Shown in pieces: positions 1 to 10,605 of a DNA stretch of 64,000 nt. Each line of letters begins with the position of its first letter. Position 1 is the stretch's first letter. Source of the DNA: Phascolarctos cinereus (taxonomy: Eukaryota > Chordata > Mammalia > Diprotodontia > Phascolarctidae); the NCBI RefSeq assembly GCF_002099425.1, contig NW_018344057.1:7654001-7718000 (forward strand). The letters run 5' to 3'. The notes below the pieces were generated by a model. It searched no databases. It was not told where the DNA came from and saw nothing but the letters and a program-made list of their open reading frames with translations. A program made the position numbers and the translations under genes.

Positions 1-69
1 TATTCGCTGAAGCCTCAGATAATAGTTAGCATTTTTTAATGATAAAGTATTTTTAATTAAGGTATGTGT

Positions 70-220
70 TTTGGGGTTTTTTTGGTGAGGCAATTGGGGT
101 TAAGTGACTTGCCCAGAGTCACACAGCTAGTGAATGTTATGTGTCCGAGGCCGGATTTGAACTCAGGTCCTCCTTACTCCAGGGCCGGTGTTCTATCCAC
201 TGTACCACCTAGTTGCTCCA
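70..220 (-). mobile_element. tRNA-core SINE (WSINE1/SINE1_MD-like)
   Basis: Read on the minus strand this is a near-complete marsupial SINE. It has a tRNA-like head (seen here as the complement of 'CCACCTAGTTGCTCC'), a conserved core 'GACTTGCCCAGAGTCACAC' on the plus strand, and a T-rich run on the left that is the poly-A tail. Such SINEs are non-coding and depend on LINE reverse transcriptase. A second copy in the same orientation lies 20 bp away. Confidence 0.88.
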
Positions 221-239
221 AACATTTTTTTTGAAAGTT

Positions 240-380
240 TTTTTTTTGGTAGGCAATGGGGTTAAGTGACTTGCCCAAGGTCACACAGCTAGTAAGTGTC
301 AAGTGTCTGAGGCCAGATTTGATCTCAGGTCCTTCTGACTCCAGGGCTGGTGCTCTATATGCTGCACCCCCTAGCTGCCC
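240..380 (-). mobile_element. tRNA-core SINE (WSINE1/SINE1_MD-like)
   Basis: Second minus-strand SINE of the same family, with T-run (tail) at the left, core 'GACTTGCCCAAGGTCACAC', and the head complement 'CCCCTAGCTGCCC' at the right. It differs from its neighbour at many sites, so the pair is two insertions rather than a recent duplication. Confidence 0.88.
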
Positions 381-559
381 TGTATTTTTTGACATAATAT
401 TATTGCACACTTAATAGACTACAGTGTGGTATAAACATAACTTTTACATACACTGGGAAGCCAAAAAATTCATATGACTAGTTTTATTGAAATATTTGTT
501 TTATTGTAGTGGTCTGAAACCAAACTTGCAATATCTCCAAGGTACACTTATACTTCTCA

Positions 560-735
560 GTGCACATGTTGTAACTCCAGAAGGATGTGAGCTCCCTGGG
601 GGCAGGAGTTATTTTATTTTATTTTTTGTATCCCTGGGGCTTATCAGTTATTTTATTTTTCCTTGTATCCAAGGGATTTATCACAGTGGCATGCGTATTA
701 TAGGCATTTTGTAAATATTTTATGAATTTAATTAA
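560..735 (+). mobile_element. L2 LINE 3' end fragment
   Basis: Carries the typical L2 3' end words: 'GTGAGCTCCCTGGGGGCAGG', 'TGTATCC', 'ATCACAGTGGCATGC', then a degraded 'TAGGCATTTTGTAAATATTTT' type end. The central part appears twice in imperfect form ('GTTATTTTATTTT' at about 606 and 647), so a short internal duplication is likely. No coding capacity. Confidence 0.65.
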
Positions 736-783
736 AGAATCTGAATGATAAATTATTTTATTAGTAGTCCAGTTTGTCATAAT

Positions 784-955
784 GACAATAACTGTTCACA
801 ATTCTATAGATGTGAAGGTCAACAAGAAGCTTTTCTCACAACCTGGGAGACAAGTATCTTCTCCATTTCACAGATAAGGAAATTGGGGATGAGAGGTTAA
901 ATCACACGCACAGGATGCCTGAAAACTCATATTTATTTCCTCACTGCACCTAGAA
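784..955 (-). mobile_element. MIR3-like SINE fragment
   Basis: Weak match to the minus strand of MIR3: 'TCCATTTCACAGATAAGGAA' followed by a poor core. Old and strongly diverged, with uncertain limits. Confidence 0.4.
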
Positions 956-1034
956 TGATTCAGCTGAATAAAAATTAGAATTTTAAAGACTCAGCATGGA
1001 ACACTGAAAACTGTGCTAGATATGGCCTAGGTAA

Positions 1035-1205
1035 AAGACTTGCTGTATTTTGGAATCAAGGGACCTGAATTTAAATTCCATCTCAGCCACCCATGTGACT
1101 TTGGGCAAGACATTTCATTAGCTCTGGGTCTCAGATCCTTATCCATAAAAGGAGGCAGTTAGGCACATGGCCTCTGTTGTCCCCTCCAGGTCTGTCTCTG
1201 AAAAT
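1035..1205 (+). mobile_element. MIR SINE fragment
   Basis: Plus-strand MIR order: 'GGAATCAAGGGACCTGAATT', the core 'CATGTGACTTTGGGCAAGAC', then 'TTATCCATAAAAGGAGG' in place of the usual CTCATCTGTAAAATGGGG. Diverged mammal-wide family. Confidence 0.68.
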
Positions 1206-2285
1206 AAGATTTTGGGATATTATGTGTGCGTACATGTTTAAAAAAGGTAGCAGATCTTTCTTCATTCATTCCAGGTTGGGAGAACATTTTCTAATTTCTC
1301 TCATCAGGTCATCAATATGCAAAAAGTAACATGAGATTTGACATCCTGCCTGACTTCAGTTCAGCTACACTGGTAGTAAAAAGGAGAGAAAAGCAGACCC
1401 TCCTACAAAAAACAAAATGGTAGGGGGAAAAAAAAAAGGAAGGGACAGTAGGAAAGACTGTAAGCTTAAGGATAAGAGAACTCACTGGGGACAAAACCAT
1501 CCCCACCACCTCCCTCTGTGGCACTGACCTCCTCTATCCTCCCTTTGAGTGAAACAGACAGGCTAAGAGCTGCTGGGTGCTCACGATGAGGACAATGTGC
1601 CTTTTGGGGGGGGGATAATAGGCTGATGAGAAAAGAGAATCGCAAAAGTGTTTTCTTTCCTTTCTCTGCCGGCACGTAAAACTTATTATAGAGCTTGAGG
1701 CTACCTCTCTATCCTAGAGAAAGGGAAAGTATTTACAAAGAGGTGGGGGAAATGGCCTTGCATGCATATACAAAAGAGGTGTCCAATTAAAGCACCAGGT
1801 GTAGGAAAAGCCTCAGGAGACCGTTCCTGCCAGAAATAAAAAGGCCAGGCTAATGTCCTGCAAGTTACGAGCTGTGCTAAATACCAGCTCAGAGTCAGAG
1901 GAATCAGAGAATGTTAGGGCCAGCTGTTCTCTGTTCTGCTCCTCAAGATGCTTCTAGCAAGTGGGGAGATAGACGCCAGATCTGATGGCCTGAGGGAGGC
2001 AGGCTTCTCCAAGAACTGCAACTGCGCATGGTTGAAATGAGTCATTAAAATGAGGAGAAAACAGTCTGTATGTCTGTCTCAGTTCACAGATTCTCTCACT
2101 CTGCCCTGTAGGGCTTTTTTTATTTTTCTGATCCCTCTTTTTCTTCTTTCGACTCTCGATTTTTAAAAATTCTCCACTTTCACCTGCGTTGTTTTATTTT
2201 TATGCTTAACAAAGGTTTCCCCAGCTCTTAAAGGACTACTATCCAATAAAGCATCCTGCTTGAGGTCACCTCTCTCCTGACCTCA
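1206..2285. other. Repeat-poor stretch, no gene recognised
   Basis: No repeat family or coding exon could be recognised. The short minus-strand frames at 1312-1524 and 1466-1675 have no recognisable domain and are probably chance. The part at 1770-2060 has complex, non-simple sequence and could be conserved non-coding DNA, but this is only a guess. Confidence 0.4.
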
Positions 2286-2289
2286 AGTC

Positions 2290-3168
2290 CTGCATCACTA
2301 AGTGCTCATTGACCCCTTGAACCGGATGTTCTTTAGGTATACACAAAATAGAACTGATTTTCTTTCCTGTCTAAACCCTTTTCTCTTCCAAGCTTCTTAG
2401 TACCGTCAAGGGCACCACCATCCTCCCAGTCAAATCCTCACTTGCACTCACCCCCTATATCCAACCTGTTGCCAAATTTTGTCATTTCTACCTAAACAGT
2501 ATCTCTTGCATATGTCCCCTTCTCTCCGATGACACAGACAACCCTGATAACAGCTCCTCAGCTCCCCACGTTGCAGCAGCCTTCTGATGGGTCTGCTTGC
2601 TTCAACTCTCCCCACTCCAGCCCCGTCCACTAAGCTGCCAAAATGATCTTCCTAAAGCACAGGTCTGACTATCCTCCCCACCCCGACCCCGAGTAAACTC
2701 CAGTGGCTCATTAGAGTGATATTATTCCGAAATAAACATAAAATCCTCTGTTTGACTTCTGAAGTCCTTCACAACCTGGCCCCTTCCTACCTTTCCAGTC
2801 TTCTTACCTTTTATTCTCTTTCATATGCTCCAATGACACGGGCTTTTTTGCTGCTCCTCTTCTATGAAATGCTATCTCCCATCTCCTTGTTTTTTCACTC
2901 AGTCTCCAATGAATGGAATGCTCTCCTTACCTCTGACTCCTGGCTTCTCTGGCTGCCTTCAAGATTCAGCTCATATTCTACTTTCCTGCTCCTCCCCATG
3001 GCTAGGGCCTATTTATACAGTGTGTGTCTTGTTTGCGTGCTGTGTCCTCCTTCTCCCTGCCATTAGAATGTGAGCTCCTTGAGAACAGGGACTGTCTTTT
3101 GCCTTTCTTTATCCCCAGTATTTAGCACAGTGCCTGGCACATAGAAAATGTTTATTGACTGACTAAAG
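2290..3168 (+). mobile_element. L2 LINE, ORF2 C-terminus and 3' end
   Basis: Follows the L2 order closely: 'AAAATAGAACTGATTTTCTT', 'GTCAAGGGCACCACCATCCT', 'CACCCCCTATATCCAACCTG', 'GCTGCCAAAATGATCTTCC', then the 3' untranslated end 'GAATGTGAGCTCCTTGAGAA', 'TAGCACAGTGCCTGGCACAT' and a final 'TTGACTGACT'. A 116-codon frame at 2716-3066 translates to L2-like sequence (ILCLTSEVLHNLAPSYLSSL). The copy is 5' truncated and inactive. It has an indel near 2430, where the 'GGAGTCATCCTCGACTC' part of L2 is missing. Confidence 0.86.
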
Positions 3169-3230
3169 GGATGAGAACATATGCATCAGAATAGGAGGTT
3201 CAGTAGTGGTTGTAAGAGTGTAGTCCATAG

Positions 3231-3380
3231 GGGGGCAGCTAGATGGCACAGTGGATGGAGCACTGGCACTGAACTCAGGAGGACCTGAGTTCAAATCTAG
3301 CCTCAGACCAAACACTTGACACTTACTAGCTGTGTGACTCTGGCCAAGTCACTTAACCCCAATTGCCTAAAAAAAAAAAA
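3231..3380 (+). mobile_element. tRNA-core SINE with 12 bp target-site duplication
   Basis: Complete plus-strand SINE from 'GGGGGCAGCTAGATGGCACA' to an A12 tail. It is flanked by the direct repeat 'AAGAGTGTAGTC' at 3214-3225 and 3379-3390, the signature of L1-type target-primed insertion. The intact duplication suggests a fairly young insertion. Confidence 0.93.
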
Positions 3381-3390
3381 GAGTGTAGTC

Positions 3391-4330
3391 TATTTTATGT
3401 AGGCTGAGCTGATTTCTTTTTACGGGGAAGAGGTGGCCATTGTGATCAGCATTGGTTCGGTTTCCTGGCCACCTGAGGCACAAAAGGGCTAACCTGAGGA
3501 GAGTTTGTATCAAAGATCTGGCAGAATCCCACTACCCTGCTGGAGTACCATTCTGATCTAGCTTAGCTATTGATCTTGAGAATGCAAAACTGAGAGAGTG
3601 CAGTTATGTTTTATCTATAATTGTATCCGTATTAATCTCATTTGAAGAAAAGTTCTTTTAATGAATTTTTATGGGTAGAAAATGTGTAATATATGGGGTT
3701 GATTATAATGATTCCATCACTAAATTTATTGTTGAAAGGAAAGGAAGATAGTCGAGTAGAAAGAAAGTTTCCATTGATCTGATGGGCAGATATTGGAGTA
3801 TATGGGGCTTCTCAATGAAATAAGCTCCTACTGACCCAGTAGGGTTAACCCAATGGTTGCTTAAGAGGCTTAACAAAAAGGATAGAAATATAGCAAAATT
3901 AAGGATCTCCTACATCTTATTAATGGTTTTAGAAAAGTTGTATCATCAATGTAAGGAAAATGAAAATGAATTGTCTTTGTGTATTAAAAAATCAGAGGCA
4001 GGTATGAATGTGCTTTTGATTTTAAAGGACCATGACTTGAAGGCAGAGGAATAGCTTATAGATTTAGTAACAGTACAAGTGTCAAGGGCAATGCTAATGG
4101 GGGTAGGAACTAATAGACTACAGGTAGGAAACGTGATCTCTGATCCAGAAGTTTAGCTGGAGATTGTGATAAATCCTCCTGAAATTAGGGCTATAAGGGA
4201 AGAAAATGGAAGTAGAAGTGAGGTTGAGGATAGGCAACCAGCAGCCTATGGGAAGGGAGACTGGGGCCTATTCTTTCACTCCTTTTCTTTCCCTCCCCAA
4301 GACACTATCTCCCTGTGACTTCCTCTAAAG
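3391..4330. other. Unassigned stretch with a 65-codon frame
   Basis: No repeat family recognised. A plus-strand frame at 3857-4054 encodes a charged, Lys/Glu-rich peptide (MLKRLNKKDRNIAKLRISYI...) without a domain I recognise. The flanking sequence does not extend it in any frame. It could be chance, or a remnant of an old element. I see no splice or promoter evidence. Confidence 0.4.
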
Positions 4331-4400
4331 AAGTGATTCTAAGACTTTTTGGATTTGGAACCCCTTTAATCTCTTAGAAATTATTGAGGATCCCCCTAAG
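4331..4400 (+). mobile_element. Possible ancient DNA-transposon remnant
   Basis: 'GACTTTTTGGATTTGGAACC' followed by 'AAATTATTGAGGATCCCCC' resembles the end of a mammal-wide, probably hAT-type repeat that I cannot name with certainty. Only about 70 bp remain, immediately before a SINE. Confidence 0.3.
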
Positions 4401-4411
4401 TCTTGAGAGTC

Positions 4412-4600
4412 AGAGTGGGGTAGTAGATAGAGTTCTGGACCTGGTATCAGGAAGACTTGTGTTCAAATCCTGCCTTTGAATCTTACTGGCTGTATGCCTG
4501 CCCAGGAACAGGTCCCTTAGCTTCTCTGGTCCTCAAACATGAGATTGTTGTGAGGCTCAAATGAGATGTTTGTAAAATTCTTTGAAGTGCTAACTGTATT
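4412..4600 (+). mobile_element. MIR-type SINE with tRNA-like head
   Basis: Head 'GGGGTAGTAGATAGAGTTCT', middle 'GTGTTCAAATCCTGCC', core with the usual 'GGCAAGTCACTT' degraded, and tail 'GTGAGGCTCAAATGAGATG' then 'TTTGAAGTGCTAACTG'. This is the longer L2-tailed type of marsupial SINE rather than the short poly-A type. Confidence 0.75.
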
Positions 4601-4829
4601 TTATTTTTATTCAGTTATTTTATTTATTTTATTCAGTTATTATTTTTGCTTTCTAGTATAGATTTTTCCCAAGTCTAACAACTTCTTTTAACCTCATTCT
4701 TCCAGCCTGGAATACCATTAAGGGCTAGTATTCTGGACCAAGCCTAATTCAGGTCAGTCCAGTGATTCAGGCTCAGGACCAAATTGTGAGGAGATACTCA
4801 CAGACCATCAGTATATGCAATTGTAAATT

Positions 4830-5080
4830 CAATGTAATGGTCAGGGAGTAGGGTCAGGGAAGCTGTAGCAGCAGGAGAGATCAGGGAAAGTCTAATGGAC
4901 GAGTTAGCACTAGAGCTGAAATTTGAGGGAAGCTAAGAGGTAGAGATATAGGGAGTGTATATTCCAGGAATGGGGCACAGAGATAGGTCATGGAATGCTA
5001 TATTTGAAGAACAGCACAAGGTCAGTTTGGCTGAACTGGAAAGTGCATGAAAGAGAGGAATATATGTATGGTTAGCTCAT
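4830..5080 (-). mobile_element. L2 LINE fragment
   Basis: Minus-strand L2 3' region. Plus-strand words include 'TATATTCCAGGAATGGGGCA', 'AGAACAGCACAAGGTCAGTT' and 'AAGTGCATGAAAG', which match the L2 stretch also seen near 7950-8260 in this window. Both ends decayed. Confidence 0.66.
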
Positions 5081-7720
5081 TTGGTTTGTACATGGTGCTG
5101 ATAAGGTTGAAATAATAGACTCAAGTCTTACAGACACATTAGCTACCCACAGACTTTTCTAGGGCTATCAATAATGCCCCTAATTAGAGCTGTTATTGTT
5201 TTATTATTGTTAGAACCAGACATCTTGCAAAGGTGTGCCATTTGCCACAAGAGGTACTGACTAAGGGAATATAGACAGTGCGATCAGTATGTCAGAACTG
5301 CTGGAACAGCATCTCAAAGCTGGTGAAAGGTAGGTGGATCAGGGAGTTGTTTAATCAGATGAATTTTCCAATCAACTTGATAAGATTAAAAACGAAGGAC
5401 AGAATCCTTTGTTTGAAAGTCTGTACCCATGAAGGTGGGCACACCTACCATTGCCTTATTGTTTGGGTTTCAGAGACTAGAGCTGGTTTCTAATGACTGG
5501 CTGATAGAGAATCACTGGACCATCTTCCTCAAACCTTCCTTTTCCCCTTAAGAAAACAGATTGATACCTTAAGTATAGTGAGTGGGGAGCCTAGAGCATG
5601 TTCCATTTCTCCCCTCACAGCAGAAGTTAACGGTGAAGCTAATTTTGTTCAGAGAGTGAGCTGCATAGGACCCGAAACGGGAGTTCCTGGATCTCAGGTT
5701 CCTAGGAGTCATCTGCTTTTCATTTTCCTTTTCGAGTGTGAGAGAGCAGATATCTTACTTTACTAGAGACTTTCCCAGCTCAAGAACTGGTAGCATCAGG
5801 AACACTGATGTGTCCTGCAGAAGCACATGGCAGAAGCAGACATGTCCATGTTCACTTGACCCAAGAAAGGAGTTCTAGCTTTGGGAACTATTTTGTGGGA
5901 AACCCCAAGTTTGAGAATTTATACCCCAGACCTCCTAGAGAGGTAAGAGGAAGTCCTAATTCATCATCCTCCTTGGAGAAAGACCACCTACTTGAAGACC
6001 AAAGCCAATGACCAACTCATGTGGGGTAGTTTGGGGCAGGAGGGAGAGAAAGAAATTGCTTGCTCATCAGCCATCAGATTGTATTTGCTTTGGGGAAAGG
6101 GAAAGGAATATAAACTATGTGGGGATTATACAAGTCTTACGTGCATTTTCTATGATTCTGTTGATTCACCAGAATGGTCAAAAGGTTCCTTTCTGGTAAT
6201 TCCCAGTTCAGTGGCCTTCTAAGGGAAGCTGAGTAGCTAAGTGAATATATTGTGTGCTTTTCATATCTGATTATGGGCTCCTGTGAGTTGTTTGCATCTT
6301 ATTCATTATTCTATGGGGTAAAATAAATATGACTTTGGTACTTGAATGCTTGCATGGAAGGTAGAACACTACATTTGGGGATACTATGACTAAAGATCCA
6401 CCGTGAGCATACTAAGAGATTTTTCTATAACTGAAAGTAGGAGCAATAAACTGAGAGAAAATGACGGTCCATGGGTCAGCCTCCAAGAGCAAACCCAGAG
6501 TCCATGAAGAAGGGGGGTGTATAAGTGGGACACAGCTTCAATACATGTCCTACTGATAGTTTAAGGGTTAAGTCAGCCTTCAGTTATAAAACTTGATTTT
6601 TCTGTTTATAGCTAACTAGCCCAGGAAGTCGATCCATCCTGGGACCTTGATCTGATGAGACCGATGGCACTAAGAGGCTCAGAAAAGCTTCCGAAAAGAA
6701 GTGGATTTTAAGAGCTTTTTCTAATGTAGCAGAACAAATTCCAGATACAATTCAAACATACCCAAAGGCTGTAGAGTGTCTGGGTCCTCAATAACTGTCT
6801 GTTGACCTACTGACTGGTTGACTCTCAAAGCAGGCAAAAAAAGATTTAATTCTTCCATGCTCCCAGATGGAATGAAGAATATTAGCTGCCTTTCGTGAGC
6901 TATGTGTTTGCCTTGACAGGGTGGGGTAGGCACCAAGACCCCTGCTTTGGAGCAGAGTCCTGTGGCTGGAGAAAGCAAAGTAGATTGAAGCAAAGCAGCC
7001 TCTGGCCTCAGGCTGCCGGGGGACAATATAGATTGGGCAAAGCTTTCCTTCAGTTCCCTGGAATAACTTTTGATGGCTCCAGTCATCATAATCTGAACAA
7101 ATTGGGCTTTACATGGCATAAAAAGGCCCAAGAGATGTGGGGCAGAAAGGAAGAGTAATGGAGTGATCTTCCAGGTGGTGGTTTAATTTTTCTTTAGGCT
7201 GAGTTCAGTCTCTCTCTCTGACTCCCAAGGAACTGATTAGGGGAATCGTTTCAATATATGGCCTTCTCTTTTTTTTACTCAATAAGCTACCCAGATAAAC
7301 AGTGTCTCGCAAGACAGCACCAGACTCATTCAGGTGATTCAAAATGTGACTCCAAAAGAATACCAACATTTTTGGGGTAGGACAGCCTCCAAAAAGTAGG
7401 CTGAGTAAATCCCTGAAGAATAGAGGATGGGAAAGATTCTCCTGCTGCTTCTCCTTGACCTTAGAAAGATAAAAGGTGAAAATCACTCTCTTGGTCATTG
7501 AACTAATTTTTTTTTTCCAGGATTTCCTCACTTGGGAGCTAGTAAAGAGGTACTCGGTCATATCTTTCCCATTCTCTAAGAATAGTCAATAAGCAGTTAT
7601 TTTTTTAAAAATTCAGTTTTGTCTTATTTTCAGTTTAAAAATATGGAACAATTCATGAATTTGCATATCATTCTTGTGCAGATGACATGTGAATCTTTGT
7701 ATTAGTCTAATTTTGTTGTA
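5081..7720. other. 2.6 kb without recognised repeats or genes
   Basis: No repeat family or gene recognised. Opposing frames overlap at 6721-7131 (minus, 136 codons) and 6895-7158 (plus, 87 codons), and a 118-codon minus frame lies at 7205-7561. None has a recognisable domain and none is joined to exon-like neighbours. The segment 6240-6350 ends in 'GGGTAAAATAAATATGAC', which contains a polyadenylation-like AATAAA, but no transcript can be argued from this alone. Confidence 0.4.
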
Positions 7721-7721
7721 T

Positions 7722-8525
7722 GTGCTGCTGAAACAAGCACCAAAAAGCACTCACTATGTTTCAGGTGCTATGCGAGGATACTGACAAAAATGAGAAAGTC
7801 CCTGCCCTCAAAACGTTTGCATTTTACCGGAAGAGAATGCATACAAAATAAATATAAAATAATTTTGCAAGGAGGGGTAGGGGACTACCAGTTGAGGGAT
7901 CAGGAAAGACAGGAGGAGGTGGTATTAAACTAAGCTTTGAAGAAAATTGAAGTGTACCACAGAAGAGGCAGTACATCCTAGGGTGGGAGGATGAGAGATA
8001 ACAAAGGCGTGGAGACAGGAGGTGGAATGTTGTTTGTGAGGAGCACCAAGTCAAGGAAGCCTAGGTTTGAATCCTAACTAACTAGCTATGTGACCCTGGG
8101 CAAGTCACTTATTCTCTCAAAACCTTATTTTCTTCATCTATAAAATGGCAATAATAATAACACTTACCTCACAGAGTTTTTGCCAGTTAAACTGTATCAA
8201 AGGTCAGTTTCATCAGACCAAATAATGTGTGAAAGGGAGTAATATATAATGAGTGTGGAAAGATAAATGGTAGCCAGGTTCTGAGGAGTTTTAAATGCAC
8301 AAAAGAGGAATTTGTATTTGATCCTAGAACTACTAAGGAATCCCTGGGGTTTAATAAATAGGGGAGGGGCATGATCAGTGCTGCATTTTAGGAATATCAT
8401 TTTGGCAGGTATGTAGAGGTTGATTTAAGAGCAAAGAGACAGAAGGAAAGCAATTAGGAGGCTATTGTACAAATCCAGGTAATAGCTTCTGAAAGCTTGA
8501 ACTAGAATGGAGAGAAGGGGATAAA
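7722..8525 (-). mobile_element. L2 LINE 3' half, interrupted by a SINE
   Basis: The minus-strand L2 begins at its 3' end (plus strand 'AAGTCCCTGCCCTCAAAACG') and continues through 'TCATTTTGGCAGG' and 'TAGGAGGCTATTGTACAAAT' (the L2 word AGGCTATTGCAATAGTCC). A MIR-type SINE splits it at 8058-8198, and the L2 order resumes afterwards, so the two halves are one insertion. Inactive. Confidence 0.82.
8058..8198 (+). mobile_element. MIR-type SINE nested in L2
   Basis: Head-truncated SINE: 'AGGTTTGAATCCTAACTAAC', core 'TATGTGACCCTGGGCAAGTC', then 'TCATCTATAAAATGGCAATA' and 'ACTTACCTCACAGAG'. It lies between two collinear pieces of the same L2 copy and is therefore younger than it. A short 'TCAAGG'/'TCAAAGG' at the edges may be the duplicated target. 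Confidence 0.78.
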
Positions 8526-8709
8526 TGAGGGAACCCCAGCTGCATGCATCCACATCAGCCTGACTCTCTCATTCTCTCTTTGGTGACAAGAACAACTCAG
8601 AAAACGAAATGTTTGTAGCAAAGCAAATCAGACTGCAAATCATGATCAAGTCAAGAGACATTGAAGAGTTCAGGGAATTAGCTCCTATGGTAGGTAGAGT
8701 GTTTGCTTA

Positions 8710-8876
8710 GTAACATTGACTGATATTTAAATAGCACTTGAAAGTTTAGAAAGCATTTGGCATACATCCTCAAATCTGAGCCTCACAGCAACAGTGGGAA
8801 ATAGATACCATAGGAGTTGTTTCCATTTTATAGATGAAAAATAAACAAACAAGCAAAATTTAGAGAGGTCCCAAGT
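8710..8876 (-). mobile_element. MIR3-like SINE
   Basis: 'AAATAGCACTTGAAAGTTTA', 'GAGCCTCACAGCAACAGTGG' and 'TTTCCATTTTATAGATGAAA' give the MIR3 minus-strand order. The core is degraded to 'AGAGAGGTCCCAAGTCA'. Confidence 0.65.
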
Positions 8877-8877
8877 C

Positions 8878-9729
8878 ATTGATTCATTCATTCAACAAGC
8901 ATTTATTAATCACCTATGATATACCAGCCACTAAACTCAGTGTAGGGATACAAAGATAAAAAATAAAACAGTCCTGCCCTTGTGGAGCTTACATTCTGTT
9001 GTGGGAAACAACATACACATATATAAGTGAATACAAAATATATACGAGTAATGGAGGGGAGGGGGCACCAGCAACTGCAAAATCTGAAAAGATGTCACAT
9101 AAGAAGTAACAACCTGAGCAGAGCTTTGAGGTCTATGAGGCAGAAGTGAGGAGGGAGTAGATTACAAGCATGAGGGGACCACATGTACAAAGGAATAGAG
9201 ACAGAACATAAAATATCAGGCATGAGGAACAGCAAACCACATCTGTTTGGATGAAACATAGAATTTGTAAAACAAAGGAATGTGTACTAAGCCCAGAAAG
9301 GTAGGCTGCAACTGCACTGTGAAGGGCTTTAAATGCCAAATGGGGAAGTTTTCATTTTATCCTATTTGCAGTTTGGAACCACTGAAGTTTTGTGTAGGAG
9401 GCTGACATAGTCAGACCTACCTATGATTTAGAGATTTCACCTTGGCTGCTGTTGGGAGAGGGGAGAAAATGTTGAGGCATGCAAACTAATTAGAAGGCTA
9501 TTGTGACAGTCCAGGAAAAAGCTGATGAGTGCTTGCCTGAGAATGGTGGTCATAGCAATGGAGGGAAGAGAATGAATAGGAGTGATGTTATGAAGGTAGA
9601 ATTGACAAGACTTTATGACTAACTCGATATAGAGACTGAGGTAGAGTTAAAAAGGTGATGATGATTCCAAGGTTGTGAACCTAATGATTAGAAAGATGGG
9701 GTGGGGAGGGAGAGTGAGAGAAAGTGAGT

Positions 9730-9778
<49 letters not shown>

Positions 9779-10015
9779 TTGGAAGATGGTTGGATTTGGG
9801 TTAAAATGAATGAGTTCTGTTTTAGACATATTGAGTTTGAGGCATCATCCAGGTGGAAATGTCTATTAGGGAGCTGATAATATGGGACTTAACTTTAGAA
9901 GAGAAACTAGGACTGAATACGTTGATCTGGGTGTCATCAACATTGTGATGATCATTGAATCCATGGGAGGAAATGAGATCACCAAGAGGAAGGCTATAGA
10001 GAAAGAGAAGAAGAG
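8878..10015 (-). mobile_element. L2 LINE with reverse-transcriptase catalytic segment
   Basis: About 1.1 kb of L2 on the minus strand, running from the 3' end ('CATTCATTCAACAAGCATTT' on +) to the RT domain. The minus-strand translation near 9919-9967 reads HGFNDHHNVDDTQINVFS, which lines up with the L2 RT block HGFSYHCYADDTQLYLS. The catalytic YADD is altered to NVDD. A GA microsatellite has grown inside it (9733-9776). L2 ORF2 encodes an endonuclease and reverse transcriptase, and this copy is dead. Confidence 0.87.
9733..9776. repeat. (GA)n microsatellite
   Basis: About 44 bp of GA dinucleotides preceded by GTGA units, embedded in the L2 copy. Confidence 0.97.
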
Positions 10016-10016
10016 A

Positions 10017-10130
10017 TCCAGTGACTTACCCATTGTCACAAAATTAGTTAAGTGTCAGAGATAGGAGTCAAACATAGATCTTCTTTACTCCATATTCAGC
10101 ACTATATCCACTACACCATATTGGTTTTCC
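10017..10130 (-). mobile_element. MIR-type SINE fragment
   Basis: Starts inside the core: 'AGTGACTTACCCATTGTCAC', then 'AGTTAAGTGTCAGAGATAGG' and the head complement 'CACTATATCCACTACACCAT'. It abuts the 5' break of the L2 copy. Confidence 0.68.
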
Positions 10131-10139
10131 TCAGTATGA

Positions 10140-10396
10140 GAGATGTAATAGTTCTGGCAATTCAACAATATTCAAATTCTTCTAACAATATTGTTGTCTA
10201 TTTTACATCTTTCTATTTTGTCCAGAAGAATAACATTAGACATGTTGTCAAATGCATGGCTAAAATCTAGGTAAATTACATCACTCCTCTTTTCTACCAG
10301 TCTAGTAACCTTGTGTGAAAGGGACCTAGTGTCACTTGTTCTTGATGAAGCTATGCTGCTTCTTAAAGGACATTGATTTCTTCTCTAAATTAAAAA
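10140..10396 (-). mobile_element. L3/CR1 LINE fragment, first part
   Basis: The plus strand reads as the complement of L3/CR1: 'CATGTTGTCAAATGCATGGC', 'TAAAATCTAGGTAAATTACA', 'CTTTTCTACCAGTCTAGTAA' and 'TTGTTCTTGATGAAGCTATG'. L3 is an old non-LTR retroelement of the CR1 clade. The copy continues at 11672-12010 after an insert. Confidence 0.8.
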
Positions 10397-10398
10397 GA

Positions 10399-10605
10399 AC
10401 TGGATTTGAAATTAAAAACCAACCAACAAACAAACGGGTTCAAATTCTAGCTCTGCCATTTACTACTTGTGTGGCCTTGAACAAGTTCCTTCACTTTTCT
10501 GGGCCTCAGTATCTTCATCCATAAAATAAAGGAATTGTACTAGATGGTTTCTAAATTCCCTTCTAGCTCTAGGCCTCTGATTCTAGGATATACTAAATAT
10601 CTCTT
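10399..10605 (+). mobile_element. MIR SINE
   Basis: 'GGTTCAAATTCTAGCTCTGC', the core 'TGTGTGGCCTTGAACAAGTT', then 'TCATCCATAAAATAAAGGAA' and a tail 'TTCCCTTCTAGCTCTAGGCC'. It sits at the left edge of the segment that splits the L3 copy. Confidence 0.72.

Noticed and set aside
3857-4054. 65-codon Lys/Glu-rich frame as a virus-like protein remnant
   Set aside because: Composition alone is not evidence. No family motif, no flanking LTR or partner domains.
6721-7158. Opposing 136- and 87-codon frames as a possible exon
   Set aside because: No domain, no clear splice sites with a consistent phase, and neither strand is favoured.
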